From assembly GCF_000422905.1 (NCBI RefSeq), contig NZ_KE383948.1:1-64000 (forward strand): DNA of 64,000 nt, given 5' to 3'. Of the stretch, positions 1 through 7,406 are shown one piece after another (position 1 is the stretch's first letter; each line of letters opens with the position of its first letter). The position numbers and the translations under genes were made by a program. The notes under the pieces were generated by a model. It had not been told where the DNA came from and made no database searches. It worked only from the letters and a program-made list of their open reading frames with translations. This DNA is from Paenibacillus alginolyticus DSM 5050 = NBRC 15375 (lineage in GTDB: Bacteria > Bacillota > Bacilli > Paenibacillales > NBRC-103111).

Positions 1-36
1 AAATAAATTTATGAGAGTAATAAAGGAGATGAATTC

Positions 37-474
37 ATGAGTTTTGGTTTTAATAAAGTTCAGGACGTTCTGGAAAATTATAAATCTGCAATTTATGAGA
101 AAGATGTTGAGAGATTTGTATCTACATTCGCTTCTGACATACATATTTATGATTGTTGGGAAAACTGGGAGTGCATCGGCATTTCTCAATGGAAGGAAAT
201 AGTGAAAGAATGGTTTAATGGTTTAAGCGAGGAAGGTGTTTTACTCAAAACCGATATTGATGATGTAGTAGTTGAAGAAAATTCGAATCTCGCTTTCGTT
301 CATTGTGCTGTTACGTTCGCTGCTTACAACGAATCTAGAGAGAAACTTCGTCAGATGACAAATAGATTCACATTCTGTTTAAGAAAAGAAAATGAATCTT
401 GGACTATAACACATACACATTCATCATTGCCAATAAGTATGGAAACTGGGAAGGGCATTTTTAACTTAAAGTAA
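37..474 (+). CDS. SnoaL-like / NTF2-fold protein
   Basis: This 145-residue protein has the length and layout of the SnoaL-like (DUF4440/NTF2-fold) superfamily. An N-terminal helix (about residues 5-30, with a VLENYKSAIYEKDVERFVS segment) is followed by an alternating strand/helix cone ending in a FCLRKENESWTITHTH strand, typical of these small cone-shaped domains. Members are isomerases, hydrolases or ligand-binding proteins, and the sequence alone does not say which applies here. There is no signal peptide, so it is probably cytosolic. The start is well supported by a strong ribosome binding site (AAAGGAGATG) about 6 bases upstream. It stands alone, followed by non-coding DNA and decayed genes. 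The fold assignment is moderately sure; the function is unknown. Confidence 0.75.
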   Translation: MSFGFNKVQDVLENYKSAIYEKDVERFVSTFASDIHIYDCWENWECIGISQWKEIVKEWFNGLSEEGVLLKTDIDDVVVEENSNLAFVHCAVTFAAYNESREKLRQMTNRFTFCLRKENESWTITHTHSSLPISMETGKGIFNLK

Positions 475-558
475 GAACCTATCCTATATACAAGTAAAAA
501 TATACTGTTTTAAAAAGGAAATTGTTAAACTAAACGGAGAACGATAGTTAAACATTTG

Positions 559-591
559 AAGGGCTGCCGCGTGGGCCGCGTGGCAGCCCTT
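559..591. repeat. GC-rich perfect hairpin
   Basis: Arms AAGGGCTGCC (559-568) and GGCAGCCCTT (582-591) are perfect inverted repeats around a 13-base loop. There is no T-run, so it is not a classic intrinsic terminator. It directly follows an AACTAAACGGAGAACGATAGTT motif (about 531-552), which is itself an imperfect inverted repeat. Similar motifs recur near 1644 and near 53098. Confidence 0.6.
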
Positions 592-708
592 CACTCCGCT
601 AACGGGCAGAAATGCTAAATTAGGGTAAACATATACATTACACTTAAAATAGCTTTGGTGGGTCGAATTTATGTAGTGCAACTCATTGATCTAAGGATGG
701 AGGAACTA

Positions 709-983
709 ATGAGTCCAAATTCAAATACCGTAGGTTTACTTGTTGGGTTTGGGATGATGTTGTTCAGTGGTATCTTCTTTATATTCAATATTTAACATAC
801 AAGCAACTCAATGATCAAAATAAAATAAGAAGGATTATTTGGTTTCTGGTTTTTGACATGGTATTGGATGCATTATTATCGTTTTCTACGGGCATCCTAG
901 GATTGATTGGAGTCTTTTTGTTAGGTTTTCTTATCGTTGTCTTAATTACCCTTGAGTTTTTTAGAGTAATACCCTTCAGTTAA
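709..983 (+). pseudogene. Frameshifted small membrane protein
   Basis: ATG at 709 follows a good ribosome binding site (GGAGGAACTA) and opens a 28-residue hydrophobic peptide ending at TAA 793-795. A second open frame, offset by one base, continues directly (QYLTYKQLNDQNK...) and ends at TAA 981-983. It contains two further hydrophobic stretches (IIWFLVFDMVLDALLS and GLIGVFLLGFLIVVLITL). Joined across a single frameshift near 770-795, the two would make a membrane protein of about 90 residues with three hydrophobic segments. I do not recognise the family. The alternative is a short functional 28-residue peptide followed by chance coding potential. The frameshift could also be a sequencing error. 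Confidence 0.4.
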
Positions 984-1111
984 TATTGCTATGCGGCAGC
1001 TCCTTTTTCGTTTGTTGAAGTAACTGGCAGATATGTTAAATATTGAATAGTGGTTGCTTCAACGGGGGATGTTGTTATTGTATAACACTCATTTTTGGCT
1101 GGAGGAGCAGT

Positions 1112-1645
1112 ATGAGGAAAACAGGATTATGTCTTACGGTATTGGTTTGTCTAACATTATTAAATCCATTTCTACCACTGTTAAGAGCGAAAATGTCAGT
1201 ATTCTCTCCACAAGATATGATTGGTATTTCGGATTATATTGTAGTTGGAGAAATTAAAAAAGGCGTTACTACAAAAAAACGAAATGCTGAATATACAGCC
1301 ACACACAAGGAAGTAACGATTTCAATCGAGTCCGTTCTAAAAGGCGATATGGCTCAAAAGGAAGTTGTATTAAAGCGTGATTTTCGAACAGATATCATGC
1401 TTACAGATGGTGTTGACTTCAATTTCCCTAAAAAAGGCACAAAAGTTATGCTGTTGTTAAGGAATTATGAAAGAAGTGGAATATCACTTACGTATGCTAA
1501 TAGTATTTGTGTAATTAAAAAAGGCAAGGTTCAACTATATGATGGTATGGGATTTGGTAGCAATGATGTAAACTTTGAACCAAATGATTATGAGAAAGCT
1601 TACCAAACCTTTTATGACAAACGGAAACGAGAGATTAGCTATTGA
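1112..1645 (+). CDS. Secreted protein of unknown function
   Basis: This is a 177-residue protein with a clear Sec signal peptide: MRKTG, then a hydrophobic run through about residue 22, ending PLLRA. The mature part looks beta-rich, with the pattern DYIVVGEIKKG, a basic linker, EVTISIESVLKG and a later LLLRNYE strand, resembling small exported beta-barrel proteins. No catalytic motif is visible. The start is ATG 1112 because GGAGGAGC lies 4 bases upstream; an in-frame ATG at 1043 has no such site and would precede the signal peptide with a cysteine-rich stretch. It has no close co-directional partner. Export is fairly sure; the role is unknown. Confidence 0.7.
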   Translation: MRKTGLCLTVLVCLTLLNPFLPLLRAKMSVFSPQDMIGISDYIVVGEIKKGVTTKKRNAEYTATHKEVTISIESVLKGDMAQKEVVLKRDFRTDIMLTDGVDFNFPKKGTKVMLLLRNYERSGISLTYANSICVIKKGKVQLYDGMGFGSNDVNFEPNDYEKAYQTFYDKRKREISY

Positions 1646-1711
1646 ACTAACGGGAGAAGTACGACAAGTTCTGCCATAAGCACCAAACAGTGCGAAAAGC
1701 AGGAGATTACA

Positions 1712-1971
1712 ATGAGTAATTTTAACTTTACAACCAAGGATGGGAATGACGGAACCATGTATCCGGAAACCATCCCGCCAATACTCCTGCACGCGTCATA
1801 GCGGCGCTACGTTCCTCGTTTGCTTGAATTTTAGCTTATTCCACGTAAATAGCGTCGCTACGTTCCCATAGGTGGAGGCTGGAAGGAATATCCATCCAAG
1901 CTTCGGATGGCGCCACACGCGAGGAAATACAAGAATTGATTGATGTGGCACTGCAGCTTTGGCCTAAATAA
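1712..1971 (+). pseudogene. Small gene split by a repeat element (remnant)
   Basis: An ATG at 1712 with a ribosome binding site (CAGGAGA) opens a 29-codon frame that stops at TAG 1799-1801, inside the first copy of an AGCGxCGCTACGTTCC repeat. After the second copy (1851-1866), a different frame reads about 25 codons ending in GATREEIQELIDVALQLWPK and TAA 1969-1971. That tail looks like a genuine C-terminus and sits just before a terminator. I infer one small gene interrupted by an inserted repeat element. The family is not recognised, and the two halves could instead be unrelated remnants. Confidence 0.35.
1800..1866. repeat. Paired ACGTTCC repeats, 51-bp spacing
   Basis: AGCGGCGCTACGTTCC (1800-1815) and AGCGTCGCTACGTTCC (1851-1866) are near-identical direct repeats with start points 51 bp apart. 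The same paired layout with the same 51-bp spacing recurs at 55089-55104 and 55140-55155, which suggests a dispersed intergenic element. Confidence 0.6.
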
Positions 1972-1980
1972 ATTAGAACA

Positions 1981-2010
1981 AAAACCCGCATAATTGCGGT
2001 TTTTTTGTTG
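1981..2010 (+). terminator. Intrinsic terminator
   Basis: CCGCA (1986-1990) and TGCGG (1995-1999) form a short stem followed by eight T residues (2000-2007). Upstream A residues make it usable in both directions. Confidence 0.6.
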
Positions 2011-2154
2011 CAGTCCAATATTTCAGAGATATAAATGGACAGCATGCAAATAACGGGATAACAATCCCTTGGACAGGCTTGTCATTTATTAATTAACCAA
2101 ATTCTTGTAATCAACATATAAATAACAATGTCAAACTCATGATTCCTCTCTCAA

Positions 2155-2182
2155 CCACCTACCCAATTAGGTGGCCTTTTTG
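2155..2182 (+). terminator. Intrinsic terminator
   Basis: The stem CCACCTA (2155-2161) / TAGGTGG (2168-2174) is followed by CCTTTTTGTG. It lies just upstream of the YheC/YheD gene and probably ends transcription from the left. Confidence 0.6.
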
Positions 2183-2220
2183 TGTAAAAAATAAAGTATT
2201 CTAATGAAGGCGGGGATTGA

Positions 2221-2988
2221 ATGCCTGGTAAGTTAGGTCTACATTTATTTTTTTCAAAGGATCGTCATATCCGTTCGTATTTGCCCCCGACGTCCGTATT
2301 GAATCGGAATTCTTTTGTTCACTTCATGAGGCGATATCACTCGGTGTACATCAAACCGAATATGTCCCACATGGGTAAAGGTATCATTAAGACTTGGTTG
2401 ACGAATGGACAATACCGATTAGTCAAAGTGAAAGGGACCGTTAAGACCTTTAGAACGCTCGAAGCCACCTATAACGCTGTTCGCAAACAATCATCAAATG
2501 GCCTCTATATCATCCAAAAAACAATTGATTTAGCCAAACTCAAAGACAGACCTTTTGATATCAGAGTCATGATGATGCGTAACCCACAAAATGACTGGCA
2601 GTATGCCGGGATGTTAGCCAAAGTAGCGGGACAATCCAGCGTTATTACCAATGTGAATCGTGGAGGAGGATACGCCACTCCAATTGGAAATGCTTTATCC
2701 GCAGCACTTCAATTGTCCAAGAATGAGCAGCAAAAAATGATTCAAGAGCTAATTCGTATAAGCTATCGCATTTGTAATCGATTCAACTACTACAAGTATT
2801 CTTCTCAAATAGGTATTGATTTTGCAGTCGATCACCATCGCAGGATATGGATCATTGAAGTTAATTTTGATTATCCATCCCATGGCCTATTTGAGAAACT
2901 CAGTGATAAAACCATGTATAGAAAGATTAAGGTTCTAAGAAATTCCTATTTAAAATCTTTGCGTGCAGGGAAAATAATACGAAAGTAA
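2221..2988 (+). CDS. YheC/YheD-family ATP-grasp protein
   Basis: This 255-residue protein resembles the YheC/YheD family of endospore-coat-associated proteins, which carry an ATP-grasp fold. Visible family features are the N-terminal PPT(S/T)-type substrate segment, the VYIKPNMSHMGKGI strand-loop with its conserved Lys and Gly-rich turn, IIQKTIDLAKLKDRPFDIRV (RPFDIRV is the classic ATP-grasp core strand) and IGIDFAVDHHRRIWIIEVN with the metal-binding Asp/Glu/Asn triad near the C-terminus. Many paralogues occur in Paenibacillus, and their substrate is unknown. A ribosome binding site (AAGGCGGGGA) lies 5 bases before the ATG. It is monocistronic, with a hairpin following. Confidence 0.85.
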   Translation: MPGKLGLHLFFSKDRHIRSYLPPTSVLNRNSFVHFMRRYHSVYIKPNMSHMGKGIIKTWLTNGQYRLVKVKGTVKTFRTLEATYNAVRKQSSNGLYIIQKTIDLAKLKDRPFDIRVMMMRNPQNDWQYAGMLAKVAGQSSVITNVNRGGGYATPIGNALSAALQLSKNEQQKMIQELIRISYRICNRFNYYKYSSQIGIDFAVDHHRRIWIIEVNFDYPSHGLFEKLSDKTMYRKIKVLRNSYLKSLRAGKIIRK

Positions 2989-3003
2989 AAAGATTTCAAA
3001 CTA

Positions 3004-3024
3004 AACCCACGAGCTTCGTGGGTT
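3004..3024 (+). terminator. Perfect hairpin after YheC/YheD gene
   Basis: The 9-bp perfect stem AACCCACGA (3004-3012) / TCGTGGGTT (3016-3024) has a 3-base loop. The following bases are only weakly T-rich, so it may be a weak terminator or an mRNA 3' stabiliser. Confidence 0.5.
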
Positions 3025-3068
3025 ATATGTATTTACAAGTTTCTCATCCAATTCCTATCTAATACTCA

Positions 3069-3096
3069 TTGAGATCTAATTAAGCAATGATAAACT
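3069..3096 (+). promoter_or_regulatory. Candidate promoter of ABC operon
   Basis: TTGAGA (3069-3074) and TAAACT (3091-3096) are separated by 16 bases and lie about 30 bases before the ABC ATPase start. They are only moderately like the sigma-A consensus. Confidence 0.35.
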
Positions 3097-3127
3097 GTGT
3101 GCTAAGTGGTAAAGGAGGGGGATTCGT

Positions 3128-3871
3128 ATGATTCTTGCTGAAAAATTAACAAAACGGTATGATAACGGATTTATAGCTGTAAATGAACTTCAACTTCATG
3201 TTAAAAAAGGGGATATCTATGGTTTCCTCGGTCCCAACGGAGCTGGGAAAACGACGACAATACGTATGTTAACAGGTCTACTCACTCCAAGTGAAGGGAA
3301 CATTCGTATTAATGGCATGGATCTTCAAGAGCATGTAACTAACATAAAACAATACATTGGTGTTCTTCCTGAGTCTCATGGTTACTACGATTGGATGACA
3401 GGTACCGAGTATCTTACCCTATTTGCTGAACTATATGGCATTGCGAAAGAGAAAAGAAAACTGCGTGTGGCTGAGGTCTTGGAATTGGTGGGTTTGTATG
3501 ATAAATCTCACATAGCCGTTGGTCAGTATTCCCGCGGCATGCGGCAACGACTTGGAATCGCCAAGGCAATTGTGCATGAACCGGCTATTATTTTTTTGGA
3601 CGAGCCAACGCTCGGATTGGATCCTCAGGGTCAAAAAGATATTCAATCCATCATTCGTGATTTGAATACGAGACATCAAATTACCATTTTCATCACCTCG
3701 CATTTATTGAAAGAAATCTCTGAAATATGCAATCGGGTAGCCATTGTGAACCGAGGAAAGCTGGTAGAAGAAGGAGAGATTTCTACTTTACTTCAGGGCT
3801 ATCGGGAAATCATAGGGGTTGAAAATCCTACCTTAGAGGAAGTATTCTTTTATCTAACCAATAAAAAATAA
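3128..3871 (+). CDS. ABC transporter ATP-binding protein (ABC-2 type)
   Basis: A 247-residue nucleotide-binding subunit. Walker A is GPNGAGKTTT (about residues 35-44), the signature is YSRGMRQRLG (about 136-145), Walker B plus the catalytic Glu is IIFLDEPTLGLDP (about 155-168), and the switch His is in ITSHLL. It belongs to the drug/Na+/antibiotic-type exporters that pair with ABC-2 membrane proteins. It is the first gene of a unit with the permease (22-base gap) and a NEW3-like protein. The AAAGGAGGGGG ribosome binding site fixes the start. The substrate is unknown; the neighbouring two-component system may sense it. Confidence 0.92.
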   Translation: MILAEKLTKRYDNGFIAVNELQLHVKKGDIYGFLGPNGAGKTTTIRMLTGLLTPSEGNIRINGMDLQEHVTNIKQYIGVLPESHGYYDWMTGTEYLTLFAELYGIAKEKRKLRVAEVLELVGLYDKSHIAVGQYSRGMRQRLGIAKAIVHEPAIIFLDEPTLGLDPQGQKDIQSIIRDLNTRHQITIFITSHLLKEISEICNRVAIVNRGKLVEEGEISTLLQGYREIIGVENPTLEEVFFYLTNKK

Positions 3872-3892
3872 GATGAGGAGGGGGAATAACGA

Positions 3893-4648
3893 ATGATGGC
3901 TTTATTTCGCAAAGAACTTCGGGAACATTTGTTTTCCAGGAAGGGATTGCTTATCTTTTTCATCATTTCTGTACTGTATAGTGTCCTGGCATTTAGCTTT
4001 ATTTCCGTTAAAGAGCTAAGCTTATTAGCCCAGGTCGAGGTTAATATGACTTTTATGAAGCTGATGTTAGGTGTAAATAGTCTTGTACTTATCATTCTGG
4101 GATCGACGATGATTTCCGGAGAAAAAGAAAAGGGGACACTCGAAAGTTTACTTTTGACGCCTTTGTCTAAACTGAAAATTATGATGTCTAAACTTTTGGC
4201 TATGACATTGTTTTGGGTCGTACTCATTTTGCTGTCTTTACCTTATCTCATCGCGTTAACCTCTGGAACGAATCTGTTCTCCATTGTGTTGTTATTTATT
4301 CTTTGCAACGGGTCCGTACTTGTGCTGAGTTTCTCAGCTCTTTCACTTGCGATTTCGGCATGGCTAACGTCCACGAAGAACGCTTTGATGATTTCAATCA
4401 TTATGTTTGTCGTAGCCGTTATTCCGATGTTTTTATCCACAACGATGAAGAAAGTAGGATTTGCTCATCTGGTTGATAAAAGCAGTCCTGTATCCTCGAG
4501 TATGTTAGCGATGAAAGATAGCTTGGTTAATAAGCTTGGGTTCAATGCTTTTGTCATGGATAGCCTCCCCGTATACATCTTTTTTGTGATCGTGCTGCTA
4601 CTATTCATAGGTGCAAGCAAAAAAGTTAATTTCTTGGGGGGCGAGTAA
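3893..4648 (+). CDS. ABC-2 type permease
   Basis: A 251-residue membrane subunit with about six transmembrane segments and the usual ABC-2 N-terminus (a FRKELREHLFSRKGLL amphipathic start, then the first membrane span). The loop motif MISGEKEKGTLESLL after the second span is the standard marker of the NosY/ABC-2 family. The gene follows the ATPase by 22 bases with its own GAGGAGGGGG site. An alternative ATG lies one codon downstream. It probably forms the exporter channel with the upstream ATPase. The cargo cannot be named. Confidence 0.9.
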   Translation: MMALFRKELREHLFSRKGLLIFFIISVLYSVLAFSFISVKELSLLAQVEVNMTFMKLMLGVNSLVLIILGSTMISGEKEKGTLESLLLTPLSKLKIMMSKLLAMTLFWVVLILLSLPYLIALTSGTNLFSIVLLFILCNGSVLVLSFSALSLAISAWLTSTKNALMISIIMFVVAVIPMFLSTTMKKVGFAHLVDKSSPVSSSMLAMKDSLVNKLGFNAFVMDSLPVYIFFVIVLLLFIGASKKVNFLGGE

Positions 4649-4649
4649 A

Positions 4650-5183
4650 ATGAGAATAAAAGCAGTCTTCTTCCTACTTTGCTTCCTTTGCTTAAGCCTG
4701 CCGCTTACTGTTTCTGCTGCCGATAAGCCGGGCGTGGAAGTAGAGATTATTGCTCCCGATAAGGTCAAAGATTTCCCAGGCATTGAGATGAAAATCACAG
4801 CTAGAATAATGAACCATTCAAATCAAAAGATTGATGACATGATGGCCTATATTACTATGGCTGATCTTAACAAGCATTGGACTGTAAATCTTGAAGATTA
4901 TGGCGCGGATCAGCCCATAACCATTGGGACGCTTTCACCCAATGAAACCAAAGAAGTATCATTGCCTATACGGTTCGTGTACACGAGTCGCTATCATTTA
5001 TACGTTACGGCTACAAGTACCAAAGAACCTTGGATTTATTCCAGTTCGGCGATACCCATCGAGATTATGGGGAACACTCAAATCGATCCGATAGTTGTAA
5101 AAGTTGTATCGATCGTAGAGCCGGTATTACTTCTAGGCGTCTTCATTCTTCTCACGATCAGAAGAAGAATGAAAACGATATGA
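4650..5183 (+). CDS. Exported NEW3-like, membrane-anchored protein
   Basis: This 177-residue protein has a signal peptide (MRIKAVFFLLCFLCLSLPLT, cleavage near VSAA). An Ig-like beta-sandwich segment follows, of the NEW3/alpha-galactosidase-associated type (KDFPGIEMKITARIMNHSN, then SPNETKEVSLPIRF). A C-terminal transmembrane helix (about residues 148-170) ends in basic residues RRRMK. It would face outward, anchored at its C-terminus. The start is ATG 4650, one base after the permease stop, with GGGGGGCGAG upstream; an in-frame ATG at 4611 lies inside the permease gene and lacks the signal-peptide layout. It is probably an accessory subunit of the exporter. Confidence 0.75.
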   Translation: MRIKAVFFLLCFLCLSLPLTVSAADKPGVEVEIIAPDKVKDFPGIEMKITARIMNHSNQKIDDMMAYITMADLNKHWTVNLEDYGADQPITIGTLSPNETKEVSLPIRFVYTSRYHLYVTATSTKEPWIYSSSAIPIEIMGNTQIDPIVVKVVSIVEPVLLLGVFILLTIRRRMKTI

Positions 5184-5198
5184 CAAGTGTTGGAACCC

Positions 5199-5237
5199 AG
5201 CCTATTTCGTCATTGAAATAGGCTGTTTGTTTTTTAT
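5199..5237 (+). terminator. Intrinsic terminator after ABC operon
   Basis: The perfect 10-bp stem AGCCTATTTC (5199-5208) / GAAATAGGCT (5215-5224) is followed by a T-rich tract GTTTGTTTTTT. Confidence 0.85.
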
Positions 5238-5293
5238 CCTAGAGAGAAGCTATAATGGATGACAACAAAATGAGGGAGAAAGGACGAAAACAA

Positions 5294-5992
5294 ATGAAGG
5301 GGAACATCCTTATTATCGAGGACGAAGATAAAATTGCCAGACTATTGGAGATGGAGCTTACCTATGAGGGCTATACCGTAGCTTGTGCATCAACCGGGAG
5401 AGAGGGATTGAATAAGGCTCTATCAGGCGGATTTGATGTGATACTTCTTGACATCATGCTGCCCGTATTAAGCGGCTTAGAGGTACTGCGCCGACTGAGA
5501 GAGACAGATAAACAAACAAGCGTCATTCTACTAACGGCCCGCGGCGCTACACCAGATAAGGTAAGCGGCTTGGACCTTGGGGCAAATGATTATATGACCA
5601 AACCGTTTGAGATTGAAGAAGTATTCGCTAGGATAAGGTCTTGTCTACGAAATCGAATGACAAACGCAGCCCCAATGAAAGAAAATACAGAACTTGTCTT
5701 AGAAGACTTAACGATAGATCCAGTGACTAGAGAAGTGGAGCGTGGCGGAATTCAAATTGTTCTCACACAAAAAGAGTTTGAACTCCTTCTTTACTTGGTC
5801 CAAAATCGGAACCAAGTCCTTAACCGAGAGCAAATTATTCAAGCTGTGTGGGGGCATGATTTTGTAGGGGAAACGAATGTGGTTGATGTTTACATTCGCT
5901 ATGTTCGGAAGAAAATGGACTACCCCTTTGATAGACAGCTGATTCATACTTATCGGGGTGTTGGTTATTGCATAAAGGAGAGCGAAAAATGA
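5294..5992 (+). CDS. OmpR-family response regulator
   Basis: A 232-residue response regulator. The receiver domain has acidic residues IIEDEDK near the start, the phospho-acceptor Asp in VILLDIMLP (about residue 53), Thr in LLTARG and Lys in MTKPF. A winged-helix DNA-binding domain follows, with LTQKEFELLLYLVQN and the recognition region VVDVYIRYVRKKMD, then YRGVGY. Start ATG 5294 gives the canonical N-terminus, with AGAAAGGACG upstream; an in-frame ATG at 5255 would add 13 polar residues. The stop overlaps the kinase start in ATGA, so the two are translationally coupled. The likely target is the adjacent ABC operon (inference). Confidence 0.9.
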   Translation: MKGNILIIEDEDKIARLLEMELTYEGYTVACASTGREGLNKALSGGFDVILLDIMLPVLSGLEVLRRLRETDKQTSVILLTARGATPDKVSGLDLGANDYMTKPFEIEEVFARIRSCLRNRMTNAAPMKENTELVLEDLTIDPVTREVERGGIQIVLTQKEFELLLYLVQNRNQVLNREQIIQAVWGHDFVGETNVVDVYIRYVRKKMDYPFDRQLIHTYRGVGYCIKESEK

Positions 5993-7356
5993 GTATCAAA
6001 CATAAGATTGCTGGTCTCGCTACTTTATGGCTTGTAGGAATCTTGATAGCCGTAAACGTTACCATTTACTTCGCCTTTATGCAAATTACAACGGATAACG
6101 AACGAGATTCTTTATCCAATCGCGCTAATTCACTAATGAAAAAAGTGAAGTTTACGGAAGCACTGCAAGGAAAGCAAATGGACTTGCTTCAGAGTTTCGT
6201 TCTGGAAAATAGCATGCTCCGGTTATTGGATCAAAACGGTTCTGTCCAGCAGCAGTTTCAAAGTGACGATGAAGTGACGGCCGTTGAACCGAAACGTGTC
6301 CAATCTGATGAAACTCAGCTTTACCAACTTGGTAAAGTGAAGGTACTGGTAGCGAGAACACCAGCCATTGTGGACGGTCAGGTAGTAGGTACCTTGGAAA
6401 TAGCGGAGAAACTGGATTATCTGAATGAAAATATAGGCATTCTTATTTCCATCCTGATGCTGACATCACTTGGGGCTGTAGGAATGAGTGTTATCGGAGG
6501 CTTATGGCTAGCCAAGTGGATTTTGCGACCGATCTCATCGATGGTTAAGACCATGGAAGACATTGAGAGAAATCTTGTTTTTCATAAAATTCCTATCCGT
6601 GATGGCGGGAACGATGAGCTCCATGCAATGGCGTCTACGTTTAACCGTATGATGGACCGCATACAAGTCAGCTTCTTTCGGCAGCAGCAATTTGTTTATG
6701 ATGCATCTCATGAACTGAAAACACCGCTTACGATCATCGAAGGCTATGCCCGAATGCTGCAACGATGGGGGTTGCAAGATGAGGTGAAAGGACGAGAAGC
6801 CGTTGCGAATATTTATTCAGAAGCGGTTAGGATGAAACAATTAACCCAGCAGCTGCTTGACTTGGCAACATTGGAACAAGAACAAAAGTTGGAACGAGAA
6901 GAGATGGAGTTTGTTTCCTTTTGTAAAAGCACGGTCGCTTTACTCCAAAATTCTTATCATAGAGAAATCACTGTTCAGACATCAGTGGATAAGATTTCTT
7001 GCCGCGCAGATTCTTCGAAAATGAAGCAATTGCTTCTTATTTTGCTTGATAACGCAATTAAATATAGCAAGAAAGAAATAAAAATCATTCTAACGGAAGT
7101 AAAGCCTGATGATAGTGAGCCTATTGGGGTAGAAATTAGAGTTGTAGACAATGGCATTGGCATTCAAATGGAAGAGCTCCCGCGCGTATTTGAGAGATTT
7201 TATCGAATCGACTCCTCTAGATTTCGCAAGACTGGAGGTACTGGACTCGGGTTGTCAATCGCCAATGAAATCGTCAAGCTTCATAACGGTACGATAGATA
7301 TCCAAAGCGAAAAGAACACGGGGACAGAGGTCATTGTCTTCCTCCCATTTCGATAA
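5989..7356 (+). CDS. Sensor histidine kinase (HAMP, HisKA, HATPase)
   Basis: A 455-residue membrane kinase. The first transmembrane helix is at about residues 10-32, an extracytoplasmic sensor of about 120 residues follows, and the second helix is near 150-175 and leads into a HAMP linker. HisKA has the phospho-acceptor H-box DASHELKTPLTIIEGY. The ATPase domain shows the N-box LLDNAIKYS, G1 VVDNGIGI, an F-box-like ERFYRIDSSR and G2 GTGLGLSI. The layout resembles ArlS/CssS-like partners of OmpR regulators. The start ATG 5989 overlaps the regulator stop and has AAGGAGAGCG upstream; an earlier ATG at 5968 is inside the regulator gene. The signal is unknown. Confidence 0.9.
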   Translation: MSIKHKIAGLATLWLVGILIAVNVTIYFAFMQITTDNERDSLSNRANSLMKKVKFTEALQGKQMDLLQSFVLENSMLRLLDQNGSVQQQFQSDDEVTAVEPKRVQSDETQLYQLGKVKVLVARTPAIVDGQVVGTLEIAEKLDYLNENIGILISILMLTSLGAVGMSVIGGLWLAKWILRPISSMVKTMEDIERNLVFHKIPIRDGGNDELHAMASTFNRMMDRIQVSFFRQQQFVYDASHELKTPLTIIEGYARMLQRWGLQDEVKGREAVANIYSEAVRMKQLTQQLLDLATLEQEQKLEREEMEFVSFCKSTVALLQNSYHREITVQTSVDKISCRADSSKMKQLLLILLDNAIKYSKKEIKIILTEVKPDDSEPIGVEIRVVDNGIGIQMEELPRVFERFYRIDSSRFRKTGGTGLGLSIANEIVKLHNGTIDIQSEKNTGTEVIVFLPFR

Positions 7357-7406
7357 GGAGAGTAACGACGAAATTCTGCCCCTGTGTCCAGAATAGTTAA
7401 ATCAAG

